A stretch of DNA of 64,000 nt from Oerskovia jenensis (GTDB lineage: Bacteria; Actinomycetota; Actinomycetes; Actinomycetales; Cellulomonadaceae): the NCBI RefSeq assembly GCF_016907235.1, contig NZ_JAFBBO010000001.1, positions 1 to 64,000 of the forward strand, given 5' to 3'. A program made the translations under genes and the position numbers. The notes under the pieces are model-generated. The model had not been told where the DNA came from. It saw only the letters and a list, made by a program, of their open reading frames with translations, and ran no database searches. Shown one piece after another: positions 33,159-40,931 of the stretch. The stretch's first letter is position 1, and the number at the start of each line of letters is the position of its first letter.

Positions 33159-33683
33159 TCAGCGTGCCGCGACGTCCACGGCCTGGGCCCAGTCGCGCAC
33201 GTCGGCCGGCAGCTCGGGGCTCACGGTCGAGGTGCCCAGGAGGCCGACGACGTCGGGCCCCGGGATGCGGTCGCCGGCCTTCGAGAGGAACCGGCCCGCG
33301 ATCAGGCCACGCGCGCACAGGTCGCCGCCGCGCGTGAAGACCTGCTCGAGGTAGACGACACGGTCGTCCCAGCCGAGGACGCGCGTCGTGATCTCGAAGC
33401 GGTCCCAGAGCTGGAGCGAGCGGCGGTACTTCACGGTCGACGACGCCACGACGGGGTACCAGCCCTTGTCGCGCAGGAGCCCGAAGGCGCCGAGGTCGGC
33501 GAGGAAGTTGCTGCGGGCCACGTCCATCATCTGCAGGTACACGCCGTTGTTCACGTGCAGGTAGAAGTCGAGGTCGCCGGGGCGCACGCGCATGCGGGTC
33601 ACGGAGGGGTCGAGGACCCCGCGACCGGGGACGGCCTTGCGGGGCAGGGTGCTGGCGATCGTGAGCTGGATCTGTCGGGTCAC
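33159..33683 (-). CDS. acyl-CoA thioesterase, hotdog fold
   Basis: A 174-residue 4HBT-type hotdog protein. The active-site region reads RPGDLDFYLHVNNGVYLQMMD, the typical D-x-x-x-H-V-N-N pattern of the YbgC/FadM-like group, and is followed by VVASSTVKYRRSLQLWDRFE. Members hydrolyse acyl-CoA or acyl-ACP thioesters; chain length cannot be predicted. The GTG start has TAGCCT 6 nt upstream. A TetR-like palindrome lies just upstream of that promoter, suggesting regulated expression, perhaps by an acyl-CoA-responsive regulator encoded elsewhere. Confidence 0.85.
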   Translation of the reverse strand: MTRQIQLTIASTLPRKAVPGRGVLDPSVTRMRVRPGDLDFYLHVNNGVYLQMMDVARSNFLADLGAFGLLRDKGWYPVVASSTVKYRRSLQLWDRFEITTRVLGWDDRVVYLEQVFTRGGDLCARGLIAGRFLSKAGDRIPGPDVVGLLGTSTVSPELPADVRDWAQAVDVAAR

Positions 33684-33689
33684 CGTCGC

Positions 33690-33695
33690 AGGCTA
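33690..33695 (-). promoter_or_regulatory. -10 of a leaderless promoter (thioesterase)
   Basis: TAGCCT on the minus strand ends 6 nt before the GTG start. An inverted repeat begins 1 bp upstream of it. Confidence 0.45.
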
Positions 33696-33696
33696 C

Positions 33697-33714
33697 TACC
33701 GAGCACGGTCGGTA
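33697..33714. promoter_or_regulatory. TetR-like inverted repeat at the thioesterase promoter
   Basis: TACCGA and TCGGTA form an inverted repeat with a 6-bp centre, lying in the -35/-10 interval of the thioesterase promoter. Half-sites of this type are common for TetR-family regulators in actinobacteria. No TetR gene is adjacent, so the regulator would act in trans. Confidence 0.5.
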
Positions 33715-33879
33715 TCAGGTATCGCGGGCCGCGCAGCGGGCGCCCGCCCGGGCCACGCAGCGCGCGCCGCCACTGCGCGCGCCGTCGCCGTACCCCGGTG
33801 ACCCGTCGGACGTGCCCACGCCGAGCCCCGCCGCGGGACCCGCCGGTGGGTTCGGGCCCGTCCAGGGAGCCGTGTGAGG

Positions 33880-34302
33880 ATGACCCCCGTGACTTCCCGA
33901 ACCGCCGCCCCTGTCCCCGAAGCCTCCACGCCCGACGTCGGCACCGCCCCCGACGCCCCGGCGACGTCCTCGACGAAGCCCTCGACCTCGCACCACTGGA
34001 CCGTCCGCGCGTTCCGCGTGGTCGCCATCGCCGAGGCCTTCTCCTGGGCCGGGCTGCTCGTGGGGATGTACGTCAAGTGGATCGCCGAGATCTCCGAGCT
34101 CGGCGTCAAGATCTTCGGCCCCGTCCACGGTGGCCTGGTCGTCGCGTACGTCGCGCTCGCGCTCGTCGTGGCCGTTCGCCAGCGCTGGTCGCTGCTGACG
34201 GTCTTCTTCGCGCTGGCTGCGACGCTGCCCCCGTTCCTCACGGTCTTCTTCGACCGGTGGGCGCACCGCTCGGGCCGCTACGAGGAGCGCACGAGCGCCT
34301 GA
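33880..34302 (+). CDS. DUF3817 family membrane protein
   Basis: A 140-residue membrane protein. It has a Thr/Pro/Ala-rich N-terminus of about 40 residues, then three hydrophobic helices with TVRAFRVVAIAEAFSWAGLL, VHGGLVVAYVALALVVA and LLTVFFALAATLPPFLTVFF. This three-helix pattern with a charged C-terminal tail matches DUF3817, a family of unknown function found in actinobacteria. GTG codons at 33874 and 33889 are alternative starts; the ATG between them was preferred, with an AGGGAG site about 10 nt upstream. Confidence 0.78.
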   Translation: MTPVTSRTAAPVPEASTPDVGTAPDAPATSSTKPSTSHHWTVRAFRVVAIAEAFSWAGLLVGMYVKWIAEISELGVKIFGPVHGGLVVAYVALALVVAVRQRWSLLTVFFALAATLPPFLTVFFDRWAHRSGRYEERTSA

Positions 34303-34322
34303 GCCGCCGAGCGGGGGAGACC

Positions 34323-34910
34323 TCAGCCCTCGTACTGCAGGGCGCGCCGGACCTCCTCGGCCACCTCGGCGTTCTCGAGCCGTTCGACGAGGTGGAGCGC
34401 CATGTCGATCCCGGCCGACACCCCGGCCGAGGTGACCACGTCGCCGTCGTCGACGAACCGGGTCTCGGTGTCGACGAGGATGCTTGGGTCGAGGCGGGCG
34501 AGCTCGTCCACGTGGTCCCAGTGGGTCGTCGCGGGACGCCCGGCCAGCAGCCCGGCCGCCGCGTACGCGAGCGAGCCCGTGCACACGCTCGTCAGCAGCG
34601 GGGTCCGGGCGCGCATCGTGTGCAACCAGGCAAGGTGCGCCCGGTCCCCGACCAGCCGCTGGACGCCGGGACCGCCGGGGTGCACGAGCACCTGGAGCGG
34701 GTCGACGTCCTCGGCCGACCCGTCGGGGACCATGTGCAGGCCCTGCGCGAGCCGCACGCCGCGCCCGTCCCACGAGAACGTCGAGACCCGCGGCTTGAGG
34801 GCCGAGCGCTCGCGCCACGTCGTGAGCACCTCGTAGGGTCCCGCGACGTTGAGCTCCTCAGCGCCGTCGAACACGAAGATCCCGACGCTCAGACCGTTCC
34901 CGGTCGTCAT
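34323..34910 (-). CDS. DJ-1/PfpI (GATase1-like) family protein
   Basis: A 195-residue protein. The nucleophile elbow is TSVCTGSLAYAAAGLL with the conserved Cys, followed by RPATTHWDHVDEL carrying a His, and TSAGVSAGIDMALHLVERL near the end. This combination is typical of the isonitrile hydratase/AraC-coregulator-like branch of DJ-1/PfpI proteins. The actual reaction cannot be assigned. It begins MTTGNGLSVGIFVFDGAEELN, the usual first strand. It lies downstream of nadA on the same strand but is separated by a two-part hairpin. Confidence 0.88.
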   Translation of the reverse strand: MTTGNGLSVGIFVFDGAEELNVAGPYEVLTTWRERSALKPRVSTFSWDGRGVRLAQGLHMVPDGSAEDVDPLQVLVHPGGPGVQRLVGDRAHLAWLHTMRARTPLLTSVCTGSLAYAAAGLLAGRPATTHWDHVDELARLDPSILVDTETRFVDDGDVVTSAGVSAGIDMALHLVERLENAEVAEEVRRALQYEG

Positions 34911-34943
34911 CCGTCACCCCCGAGGGTCGATGCGATGGTGCGA

Positions 34944-34981
34944 CCGTCGGGCCCGCCACCGCACGGTGGCAGACCCGACGG
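34944..34981 (-). terminator. two-part hairpin after nadA
   Basis: CCGTCGGG/CCCGACGG outer pairing and GCCACC/GGTGGC inner pairing enclose a 4-nt loop with matched 3-nt spacers. It lies only 6 nt past the nadA stop. Confidence 0.6.
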
Positions 34982-34987
34982 GTGGTC

Positions 34988-36187
34988 CTACAGCCCCGGC
35001 AGGGCGAGCATCTGGTCGAGCGCGACGCGCGCCCAGTGGGCGTCGTCGGCGTCGACCACGATGCGGTTGACCGTGCGCCCGGCGACGAGGGACTCCATGG
35101 CCCACACGAGGTGCGGCAGGTCGATGCGGTTCATGGTCGAGCAGAAGCAGACGGTCGAGTCGAGGTAGTGCACCTGCTTGTCCGGGTGCGCGCGGGCGAC
35201 GCGCCGCACCAGGTTGAGCTCGGTGCCGATCGCCCACGACGAGCCGGGCTCGGCCGCGTCGAGCATCTTGATGATGTACTCGGTCGAGCCGACGTAGTCC
35301 GCGGCCTCCACGACCTCGTTCTTGCACTCGGGGTGCACGAGCACGTTGACGCCCGGCACCGCGGCGCGGATGTCGGTCACGTTCCGCTCGGAGAAGCGCC
35401 CGTGCACCGAGCAGTGCCCGCGCCACAGGATCATGCGCGCGTCGCGCAGCTCGGCGTCGGTCAGGCCGCCGTTGGGCTTGCGCGGATCGAAGACCACGCA
35501 GTCCGCGGGGGACATGCCGAGGCCCCGGAGCGCGGTGTTGCGTCCCAGGTGCTGGTCGGGCATGAACAGCACCTTGCCCGTGCCGTCGACGCCCCCCACC
35601 TGATCGAACGCCCACCGCAGCGCGACCTCCGCGTTCGAGGACGTGCAGATGGTCCCGCCGTGGCGGCCAGTGAACGCCTTGATCGCGGCGCTCGAGTTCA
35701 TGTAGGTCACGGGGATCGTCACGTCGGCGACCCCGGCGTCCTGGAGGACCTCCCACGCGTCCTCGACCTGGTTGATCGCCGCCATGTCGGCCATCGAGCA
35801 GCCCGCGGCGAGGTCCGGCAGGACGACCTGCTGGGCGTCCGTGGTGAGGATGTCCGCGCTCTCGGCCATGAAGTGCACGCCGCAGAACAGGATGAACTCG
35901 GCCTCGGGGCGCGCCGCGGCCTCGCGTGCGAGCTTGAACGAGTCGCCCGTGACGTCGGCGAAGTCGATGACCTCGTCGCGCTGGTAGTGATGGCCCAGGA
36001 CGAAGGCTCGCGAGCCGAGCGCGGCGCGGGCCGCACGGGCACGTTCGACGAGGTCGGGGTCGCTGGCCGCCGGCAGCTCGCCGGTGCACTCGACTCCTCG
36101 CTCGGAGGCCAGGTCCCGGCCCTGTCCGAGGAGCAGGAGGGGGGAGGGGGCAGGTTCCGCGAAGGCGCTGTCCAACAGGGTGCTCAC
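34988..36187 (-). CDS. nadA: quinolinate synthase
   Basis: An oxygen-sensitive [4Fe-4S] enzyme that condenses iminoaspartate with dihydroxyacetone phosphate to quinolinate in NAD synthesis. The 399-residue protein has three homologous modules; candidate cluster cysteines are in EFILFCGVHFMAESADIL, VHPECKNEVVEAADYVGST and YLDSTVCFCSTMNRIDLPH. The substrate motif AFVLGHHYQRDEV is clear. The GTG start is chosen at VSTLLDSAFAEP; upstream in-frame sequence is Arg/Gly-rich and unlikely. nadB and nadC do not follow, unlike many nadABC operons. Confidence 0.95.
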   Translation of the reverse strand: MSTLLDSAFAEPAPSPLLLLGQGRDLASERGVECTGELPAASDPDLVERARAARAALGSRAFVLGHHYQRDEVIDFADVTGDSFKLAREAAARPEAEFILFCGVHFMAESADILTTDAQQVVLPDLAAGCSMADMAAINQVEDAWEVLQDAGVADVTIPVTYMNSSAAIKAFTGRHGGTICTSSNAEVALRWAFDQVGGVDGTGKVLFMPDQHLGRNTALRGLGMSPADCVVFDPRKPNGGLTDAELRDARMILWRGHCSVHGRFSERNVTDIRAAVPGVNVLVHPECKNEVVEAADYVGSTEYIIKMLDAAEPGSSWAIGTELNLVRRVARAHPDKQVHYLDSTVCFCSTMNRIDLPHLVWAMESLVAGRTVNRIVVDADDAHWARVALDQMLALPGL

Positions 36188-36360
36188 GGGACCATCGTCG
36201 CACAACGGTCGGCCGGTCGAGCAGCCCCGCAGCGACCTGCGGGGGTGCCGTGCGCTCGGTCCACGCCCTGCGCGCGCGGCCCCCACGCCCGCGCGCTTGC
36301 CGCGGCGCCGGGCCGTCCGGTGGGCCCACGGCGCCGGGGTGAGGCGTGTCGCCGACCTGG

Positions 36361-36366
36361 CACAAT
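36361..36366 (+). promoter_or_regulatory. -10 of a leaderless promoter (glycerate kinase)
   Basis: CACAAT ends 6 nt before the ATG; a close but imperfect TAnnnT match. Confidence 0.35.
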
Positions 36367-36372
36367 CGCGGC

Positions 36373-37593
36373 ATGCGCCTCCTCCTCGCCGCCGCGGAAC
36401 CGCTCGCCCTGTCGGACGGGCCCCTGTCCGCCGAGGACGCGTGCGCCCTGGTCGCGCAGACCTGGACGGCCACGGTGCGCGCCGACGTGGACCCGTGCGT
36501 CCTCAACCCTGGTGCGGCCGGCTTCCTGCGTGCGCTCGCGAGCCACGCCCCCGAGCACGTGGCCGTCATCGCGCGCGGGGTGGCCGGTGAGGACGTGCCC
36601 GTGACGTTCCGCCTCGGCCCCCCGTCGGCGACCGGGGCACGCACGGCCTACGTCGAGGCCGCGTTCCTCCGTCTTGCGGCGACCTCCGGAAGCCTCGCGG
36701 ACGGCGGGCTGGGCGCGGCGACGAGCTACGGCGTCGGGCAGGTGGTCGCCCTGGCGGCCCGGCGTGCGTCGCGCGTGGTCGTGGCGACCGGGGACGGCGG
36801 TGCGCACGACGCCGGGGCCGGGATGCTCGCGGCTCTCGCGGGGACCGACGACGGGCCGCTGACCCGCGGCGGGGGCGCGCTCGGCGCGATCACGCGTGAG
36901 CACGCCCTGGTCGCCCTGAATGCCCGGGACGCGCTGGCGACGGTCGAGCTCGTCGGGGCGGTCGAGTCCGACCTGCCGCTGCTGGGCCTGCACGGGGCGA
37001 GTGGGGCGCTCGCGGCCGCGCGGCCCGCGCTGGCGACGCTCGCCCAGGAGCTCGAGCGGGCGCACGGCCACTTCGCGCACGAGGTCACGCGAGCCCTCGA
37101 CGGGACGGCCCGCCGCGACCTGCTGTCCGGGCTCTCGGGCCCGACGGCGTCGCTCGCCCCCGGCGCACGCCCCGCCGTCGGGGTCGCGGCGCGCGCGGCC
37201 GCCGACCGGGCGCTGACCGGGCTGCCCGGCGCGGGCGCGGGCGGGGGACTGGGGTTCGGGATCGCCGCCGCCGGCGGTCGCCTGCTGCCCGGGACGTCGC
37301 TGGTCGCGGACGTCGTCGGGCTGGGCGCACGGGTCGAGGGCGCCGACGTCGCGGTCGTGGTCGTCGACCGGCTCGACGCGTCGACGACGCACGACGGCGC
37401 CCTGCCCGAGGTCGCGCGCCGGGCCGGCGCGCTCGGGGTCCCTGTCGTCGTGCTGGCGCGCGAGATCCTCGCCGGGCGGCGCGAGCAGGCGGCCGCGGGC
37501 ATCAGCGGCGCCTACGAGCTCGGCGCGGACGCGGGGGCGGCGCGCGCGAGGGTCGCTCGGGTGGCCCGTACCTGGGGAGGCAGCGGCACGTGA
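36373..37593 (+). CDS. glycerate kinase
   Basis: A 406-residue type I glycerate kinase-like protein that phosphorylates glycerate. Conserved pieces include ALSDGPLSAEDACALV near the N-terminus, RTAYVEAAFLRLA, and a glycine-rich nucleotide region GLPGAGAGGGLGFGIAAAGG followed by PGTSLVADVVGLGARVEGADVAVV and DRLDASTTHDGALPEVARRA. The family normally shows GDGGxGT-type motifs; here the middle part is VVVATGDGGAHDAGAG. The length is at the upper end of the family. It is monocistronic. The ATG was chosen over an upstream in-frame ATG because of the -10-like hexamer. Confidence 0.82.
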   Translation: MRLLLAAAEPLALSDGPLSAEDACALVAQTWTATVRADVDPCVLNPGAAGFLRALASHAPEHVAVIARGVAGEDVPVTFRLGPPSATGARTAYVEAAFLRLAATSGSLADGGLGAATSYGVGQVVALAARRASRVVVATGDGGAHDAGAGMLAALAGTDDGPLTRGGGALGAITREHALVALNARDALATVELVGAVESDLPLLGLHGASGALAAARPALATLAQELERAHGHFAHEVTRALDGTARRDLLSGLSGPTASLAPGARPAVGVAARAAADRALTGLPGAGAGGGLGFGIAAAGGRLLPGTSLVADVVGLGARVEGADVAVVVVDRLDASTTHDGALPEVARRAGALGVPVVVLAREILAGRREQAAAGISGAYELGADAGAARARVARVARTWGGSGT

Positions 37594-37605
37594 GCTCAGG
37601 CGTCG

Positions 37606-37611
37606 TACACT
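37606..37611 (+). promoter_or_regulatory. erpA -10 candidate
   Basis: TACACT would give a leader of about 130 nt before the erpA ATG. The -35 region is weak. Confidence 0.35.
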
Positions 37612-37617
37612 CGGGAA

Positions 37618-37749
37618 CAGAACCATCTCCCGTCGTGTTGACGGGTATGCGACAAGCCTGAGGACCGATCGGCCTGCCCGGGAGCGGGAGCCGCAGACCG
37701 ACGGCACACCACGGGGCGAGAGCCCACCGAAGACTGTGCGGAGAACACG
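37618..37749 (+). promoter_or_regulatory. long erpA leader with a hairpin
   Basis: The 132-nt stretch contains no reading frame of interest. It has one clear hairpin, CCCGTC-GTGTT-GACGGG, and a CCGATCGG palindrome. No known riboswitch consensus was recognised. The leader ends in a GGAG ribosome site 7 nt before the ATG. It is unusually long compared with the mostly leaderless neighbours. Confidence 0.35.
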
Positions 37750-38100
37750 ATGAGCGAGACCACCGAGACCGCCACCCACGGCGTCCTGCTGACGGACTTC
37801 GCGGCCGGCAAGATCCGCAGCCTCCTCGAGCAGGAGGGCCGCGACGACCTGCGTCTGCGCGTCGCCGTCCAGCCCGGTGGCTGCTCGGGCCTGATCTACC
37901 AGCTCTACTTCGACGAGCGTGTCCTGGACGGCGACGCCCTCAAGGACTACGACGGTGTCGAGGTCGTCGTCGACAAGATGAGCGTCCCCTACCTGGACGG
38001 CGCCACGATCGACTTCGCCGACACGATCGAGAAGCAGGGCTTCACGATCGACAACCCCAACGCGGGCAGCGCCTGCGCGTGCGGCGGTTCGTTCGGCTGA
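37750..38100 (+). CDS. erpA: A-type iron-sulfur cluster carrier
   Basis: A 116-residue cluster-delivery protein. The three conserved cysteines of A-type carriers are present: C45 in QPGGCSGLIY and C109 and C111 in SACACGGSFG. The beta-rich core includes LRVAVQPGG and VEVVVDKMSVPYLDGATIDF. In the cell it passes [4Fe-4S] or [2Fe-2S] clusters to apo-proteins; the Rieske protein, LipA and NadA encoded nearby are plausible clients. It is read divergently from tusA-like and desulfurase-like genes and has a long leader. Start and length are normal. Confidence 0.93.
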   Translation: MSETTETATHGVLLTDFAAGKIRSLLEQEGRDDLRLRVAVQPGGCSGLIYQLYFDERVLDGDALKDYDGVEVVVDKMSVPYLDGATIDFADTIEKQGFTIDNPNAGSACACGGSFG

Positions 38101-38145
38101 TCCGCGAGCGTCGGCAGCCCGGCTGCGCGACGCCGAAGGACCTCG

Positions 38146-38177
38146 ACGGCCCGGTCACCTCACGGTGGCCGGGCCGT
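38146..38177. terminator. hairpin between erpA and tusA-like genes
   Basis: ACGGCCCGG and CCGGGCCGT pair, with inner ACC/GGT, followed by TCGTGT. It lies between convergent genes and probably ends the erpA transcript. A second small CCTGGGTG/CACCCAGG hairpin overlaps the stop of the opposing gene. Confidence 0.6.
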
Positions 38178-38206
38178 TCGTGTCCGTGGGGGCGGTGCCT
38201 GGGTGG

Positions 38207-38515
38207 TCACCCACCCAGGCGGACGGTGATCGCCCAGGTCGTGCCGCCGTCGGGCGTGCTCCTGCCGGAGTCCGTGGCGTCCGCGTCCTGCCCCTCGGCA
38301 CCCTCCACGACCGTGCTCTCCACGACGGTGCTCTCCACGACCGTGTGGCCGCGCATGCGCGCCCAGGCCGGCACGTCGTGACGGGCCGCCGGGTCGGTCG
38401 ACCAGACGGTCAGGACATCACCCGGCGCACGGTCGCGCGCCGCGGCCGCGAGCCGGATGACGGGCAGCGGGCAGCGCAGGCCGCGCGCGTCGACGAGGGC
38501 GGGCGTGTCGCTCAC
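38207..38515 (-). CDS. TusA-like sulfurtransferase with a repeated insert
   Basis: A 102-residue protein with the TusA/SirA fold: DARGLRCPLPVIRLA with the CPxP catalytic cysteine at C15, then DVLTVWSTDPAARHDVPAWARMRGHTVV. The second half contains three near-perfect repeats of STVVE and an acidic EGAEGQDADAT segment that replaces the usual last strand. TusA proteins relay persulfide sulfur from a desulfurase. The GTG start overlaps the stop of the upstream desulfurase-like gene by 4 nt, so the two are translationally coupled, but that neighbour appears catalytically altered. Confidence 0.82.
   Translation of the reverse strand: MSDTPALVDARGLRCPLPVIRLAAAARDRAPGDVLTVWSTDPAARHDVPAWARMRGHTVVESTVVESTVVEGAEGQDADATDSGRSTPDGGTTWAITVRLGG
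38303..38347 (-). repeat. 15-bp tandem repeat in the tusA-like gene
   Basis: Three copies of CTCCACGACCGTGCT-like sequence encode STVVE repeats on the minus strand. The units differ by only one or two bases and stay in frame. Confidence 0.8.
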
Positions 38516-39678
38516 AGCCCGCTCACCCCGAGCGAGGCGCGCACGCGGGCGACGGCCCCGGGCAGGACCGCGAGGAAGCGGTCGACGTCGTGCTCCGTGG
38601 TCGACCGGTCGAGGGCGATGCGGACGTTGCCGTGCGTCAGGACACCCATGGCGGCCAGGACGTGGCTGGGTTCGAGCGTGCTCGACGTGCAGGCCGAGCC
38701 CGACCCGACCGCGAACCCCGCCCGGTCGAGCTCCGTCACCAGGGCCTCGCCGTCGACGAACAGGAACGAGAACGTCACGACGTGGGGGAGCCGGTCGTCG
38801 GGGTCGCCCACGACCTCGACGTCGGGGATCTGCCCGACGACGGTGCGCACCTTGTCGACGATCGCCCGACGCCGTGCGTCCTGGGCCACGCGGTCCGCCA
38901 CGACGGACTGGAGCGAGACGGCGGCCGCGAATGCAGCCGGGACGCTGACGCCGCCGGGGAACCACGGCTCGGCGTCCTCGGGCCAGTTGCGGCGCCAGCG
39001 CACCCGGTTGCGGACCGCGAGCACGCCCACCCCGGCGGGGCCGCCCCAGTCGGCGGGGTCGGCGGCCAGCAGGTCCCAGCCCCCCGGAACCTCCCCGTGC
39101 CCGACGACGGCGCCCGCGTCCACGAGGAGCGGCACCCCCGCGCGGCGCGCGGCCGCGTGGACCGCGTCGACGGGCTGGACCGTGCCCACCTCGCCGTTCG
39201 CTGCCTGGAGCGCGGCCAGTGCGACGCCGTCTGCGCCGATCGCGGCCGTCATGGCCGCCTCGTCGACGCGGCCGAGCAGGTCGACCGGGATCGTCACGAG
39301 GGCGCCAGGGCTGCCCGCGGTCGCGACCGCGAGCTCGGCGGCGTGCAGGACGGCCGCGCGCTCGACCGCCGGGACGACGATCCCCGGCCCCGTGCGCCGC
39401 CGCCCGAGCGAGACCGCACCCACCGCGGCGTGCAGGGCTGCGACGTGCGAGGGCGCGAGGTGGACCTCCTCGGTCCGGGTGCCGAGCGCCGCGGCGATCG
39501 CCTCCCGGGCGCCGTCGAGGAGCACGGCGGCGCGGCGCGCCTCGGCGTACAGCCGGCGGGGATCGGCCCACCCGTCGTCGATCGACTGGGCGAGGGCCGT
39601 GCGTGCGAGGGGGTGCAGGGTCGCCCGACCGCCGTTGTCGAGGTAGACCCGACGCGGGGGCGTCGTGGTGTCGGTCAC
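38512..39678 (-). CDS. cysteine desulfurase-like protein lacking the PLP lysine
   Basis: A 388-residue fold-type I aminotransferase class V protein. It aligns with NifS/IscS-type enzymes through YLDNGG, ALQAANGEVGTVQPVDAVH, LLVDAGAVVGH and the catalytic-cysteine loop GSACTSST (C330). The Schiff-base site, normally SAHKxxGPKG, reads AADPADWGGPAG, with Ala209 for His and Asp210 for Lys. The N-terminal AATT motif is also changed. Classical PLP-dependent desulfuration is therefore unlikely. The downstream tusA-like gene overlaps by 4 nt. It may be a scaffold, a persulfide carrier through C330, or a degenerate enzyme. It starts at GTG with GGAG upstream. Confidence 0.85.
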   Translation of the reverse strand: MTDTTTPPRRVYLDNGGRATLHPLARTALAQSIDDGWADPRRLYAEARRAAVLLDGAREAIAAALGTRTEEVHLAPSHVAALHAAVGAVSLGRRRTGPGIVVPAVERAAVLHAAELAVATAGSPGALVTIPVDLLGRVDEAAMTAAIGADGVALAALQAANGEVGTVQPVDAVHAAARRAGVPLLVDAGAVVGHGEVPGGWDLLAADPADWGGPAGVGVLAVRNRVRWRRNWPEDAEPWFPGGVSVPAAFAAAVSLQSVVADRVAQDARRRAIVDKVRTVVGQIPDVEVVGDPDDRLPHVVTFSFLFVDGEALVTELDRAGFAVGSGSACTSSTLEPSHVLAAMGVLTHGNVRIALDRSTTEHDVDRFLAVLPGAVARVRASLGVSGL

Positions 39679-40019
39679 ATGAGCTCCAGGAGGCGTGCGA
39701 GGCGGCCGGGGGAGGGGCCCCGGACCGCCGATCGGCGAACTTTCATTGCAGACGCGCCGAATGTGCCGTGGACGCGACCCACACCGTGCACCGTAGCGCG
39801 GGCGGCACGGGAAGCGACGATCTGACAGATGCGCCGAGGGTGTGCCGAACCCCGGGATCTTGCGGGAAGTTGGCGGATTCGTCACGCTCGGAAGCCGAGT
39901 TGACGGCGCGAGAGAGGGCATTTGCGCGCTAGGCTCTGTGGGTCGAGGACGAAGGTTCTGCGGGGAACTCGTGGAGAAGATCGAGCCCCCCTGTCGAACG
40001 TTGAAGTGAAAGGCCCCCC
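39679..40019. other. divergent gap between desulfurase-like gene and ctaC
   Basis: No gene is visible. The right part holds the presumed ctaC promoter (TAGGCT) and leader; the left part must hold the desulfurase-like promoter, which I could not place. The segment in the middle is A+T-richer than its surroundings. Confidence 0.5.
39930..39935 (+). promoter_or_regulatory. ctaC -10 candidate
   Basis: TAGGCT would produce a leader of about 77 nt that ends in an AAAGG ribosome site before the TTG start of ctaC. A TTGACG 24 bp further upstream is too far to be a standard -35. Confidence 0.45.
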
Positions 40020-40931
40020 TTGCACTCGCAATCCCCTAGCCGCACACGGCGAACCATCCTGCGAGCGACGGCTTCCGCCGTCGCAGTCGCAGCGGTGGCG
40101 TCCGGTTGTGCCAGTGAGACCGTTCAGCGCGGATTTCTCCCCGGATATTCCGACGGTGAGGTGACCGACCAGACCGCCCGCATCACGTCGCTGTGGAACG
40201 GGTCCTGGCTCGCAGCACTCATCGTCGGTGTCATCACGTGGGGACTGATCCTGTGGTGCGTGGCCGCCTACCGCAAGCGCAAGGACGACCACGTCCTGCC
40301 CGTGCAGACGCGCTACCACCTGCCCCTCGAGATCATGTACACGGCAGTGCCGATCGTCATGGTGCTCGTGCTCTTCTACTACACCGACCGTGACATGACG
40401 GCGATCAAGGACCTCTCCGGAGAGCCCGACGTCGAGATCCAGGTCATCGGCAAGCAGTGGAGCTGGGACTTCAACTACCTCACGGACGACGTCTACGAGT
40501 CGGGCCAGCACGAGGCCAACGTCGGCGACCTCCGGTCCGAGGACGAGATCGAGGGTGCCCCCGGCACCGCGACGTCGCTGCCCACGCTGTACCTGCCCGT
40601 CAACGAGGTCGTCCGGTTCAAGCTGGACTCCCGCGACGTCATCCACTCGTTCTGGATCCCCGCGTTCCTCTTCAAGATGGACATGATCCCGGAGCGCACC
40701 AACGAGTGGCAGGTCACCCCCACGCGTGAGGGCGTCTACGCCGGCAAGTGTGCCGAGCTCTGCGGTGAGCACCACTCCGGCATGCTCTTCAACGTCGCCG
40801 TGGTCTCCCGTGCGGAGTACGACGCACAGATGCAGAAGCTCGAGGACAAGGGCCAGATCGGCGAGCTCGGTCTCGACCTGAACCGCCTCCAGGACCCGAA
40901 CCCCCCCGTCGTCACGGAAGGTGAGAACTGA
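40020..40931 (+). CDS. ctaC: cytochrome c oxidase subunit II
   Basis: Membrane-bound CuA subunit of aa3 oxidase. The 303-residue protein has a lipoprotein-type signal with lipobox VASGC (Cys30), two transmembrane helices at about 60-80 and 105-125, and a periplasm-facing cupredoxin domain. CuA ligands are in [11 protein letters not shown] (His) and [12 protein letters not shown] (C244, C248, H252, M255). It starts at TTG with AAAGG 7 nt upstream. The stop overlaps the ctaD ATG as TGATG, so ctaC-ctaD-ctaF is a coupled operon. Electrons come from the c-type haems of QcrC. Confidence 0.96.
   Translation: MHSQSPSRTRRTILRATASAVAVAAVASGCASETVQRGFLPGYSDGEVTDQTARITSLWNGSWLAALIVGVITWGLILWCVAAYRKRKDDHVLPVQTRYHLPLEIMYTAVPIVMVLVLFYYTDRDMTAIKDLSGEPDVEIQVIGKQWSWDFNYLTDDVYESGQHEANVGDLRSEDEIEGAPGTATSLPTLYLPVNEVVRFKLDSRDVIHSFWIPAFLFKMDMIPERTNEWQVTPTREGVYAGKCAELCGEHHSGMLFNVAVVSRAEYDAQMQKLEDKGQIGELGLDLNRLQDPNPPVVTEGEN

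Noticed and set aside
34911-36187. A nadABC operon
   Set aside because: Only nadA is present. The next gene on the same strand is a DJ-1/PfpI protein behind a hairpin, and the upstream gene is a divergent kinase.
37618-37749. Cobalamin or other known riboswitch before erpA
   Set aside because: The conserved core sequences of the cobalamin, SAM, glutamine and cyclic-di-AMP classes were not found.
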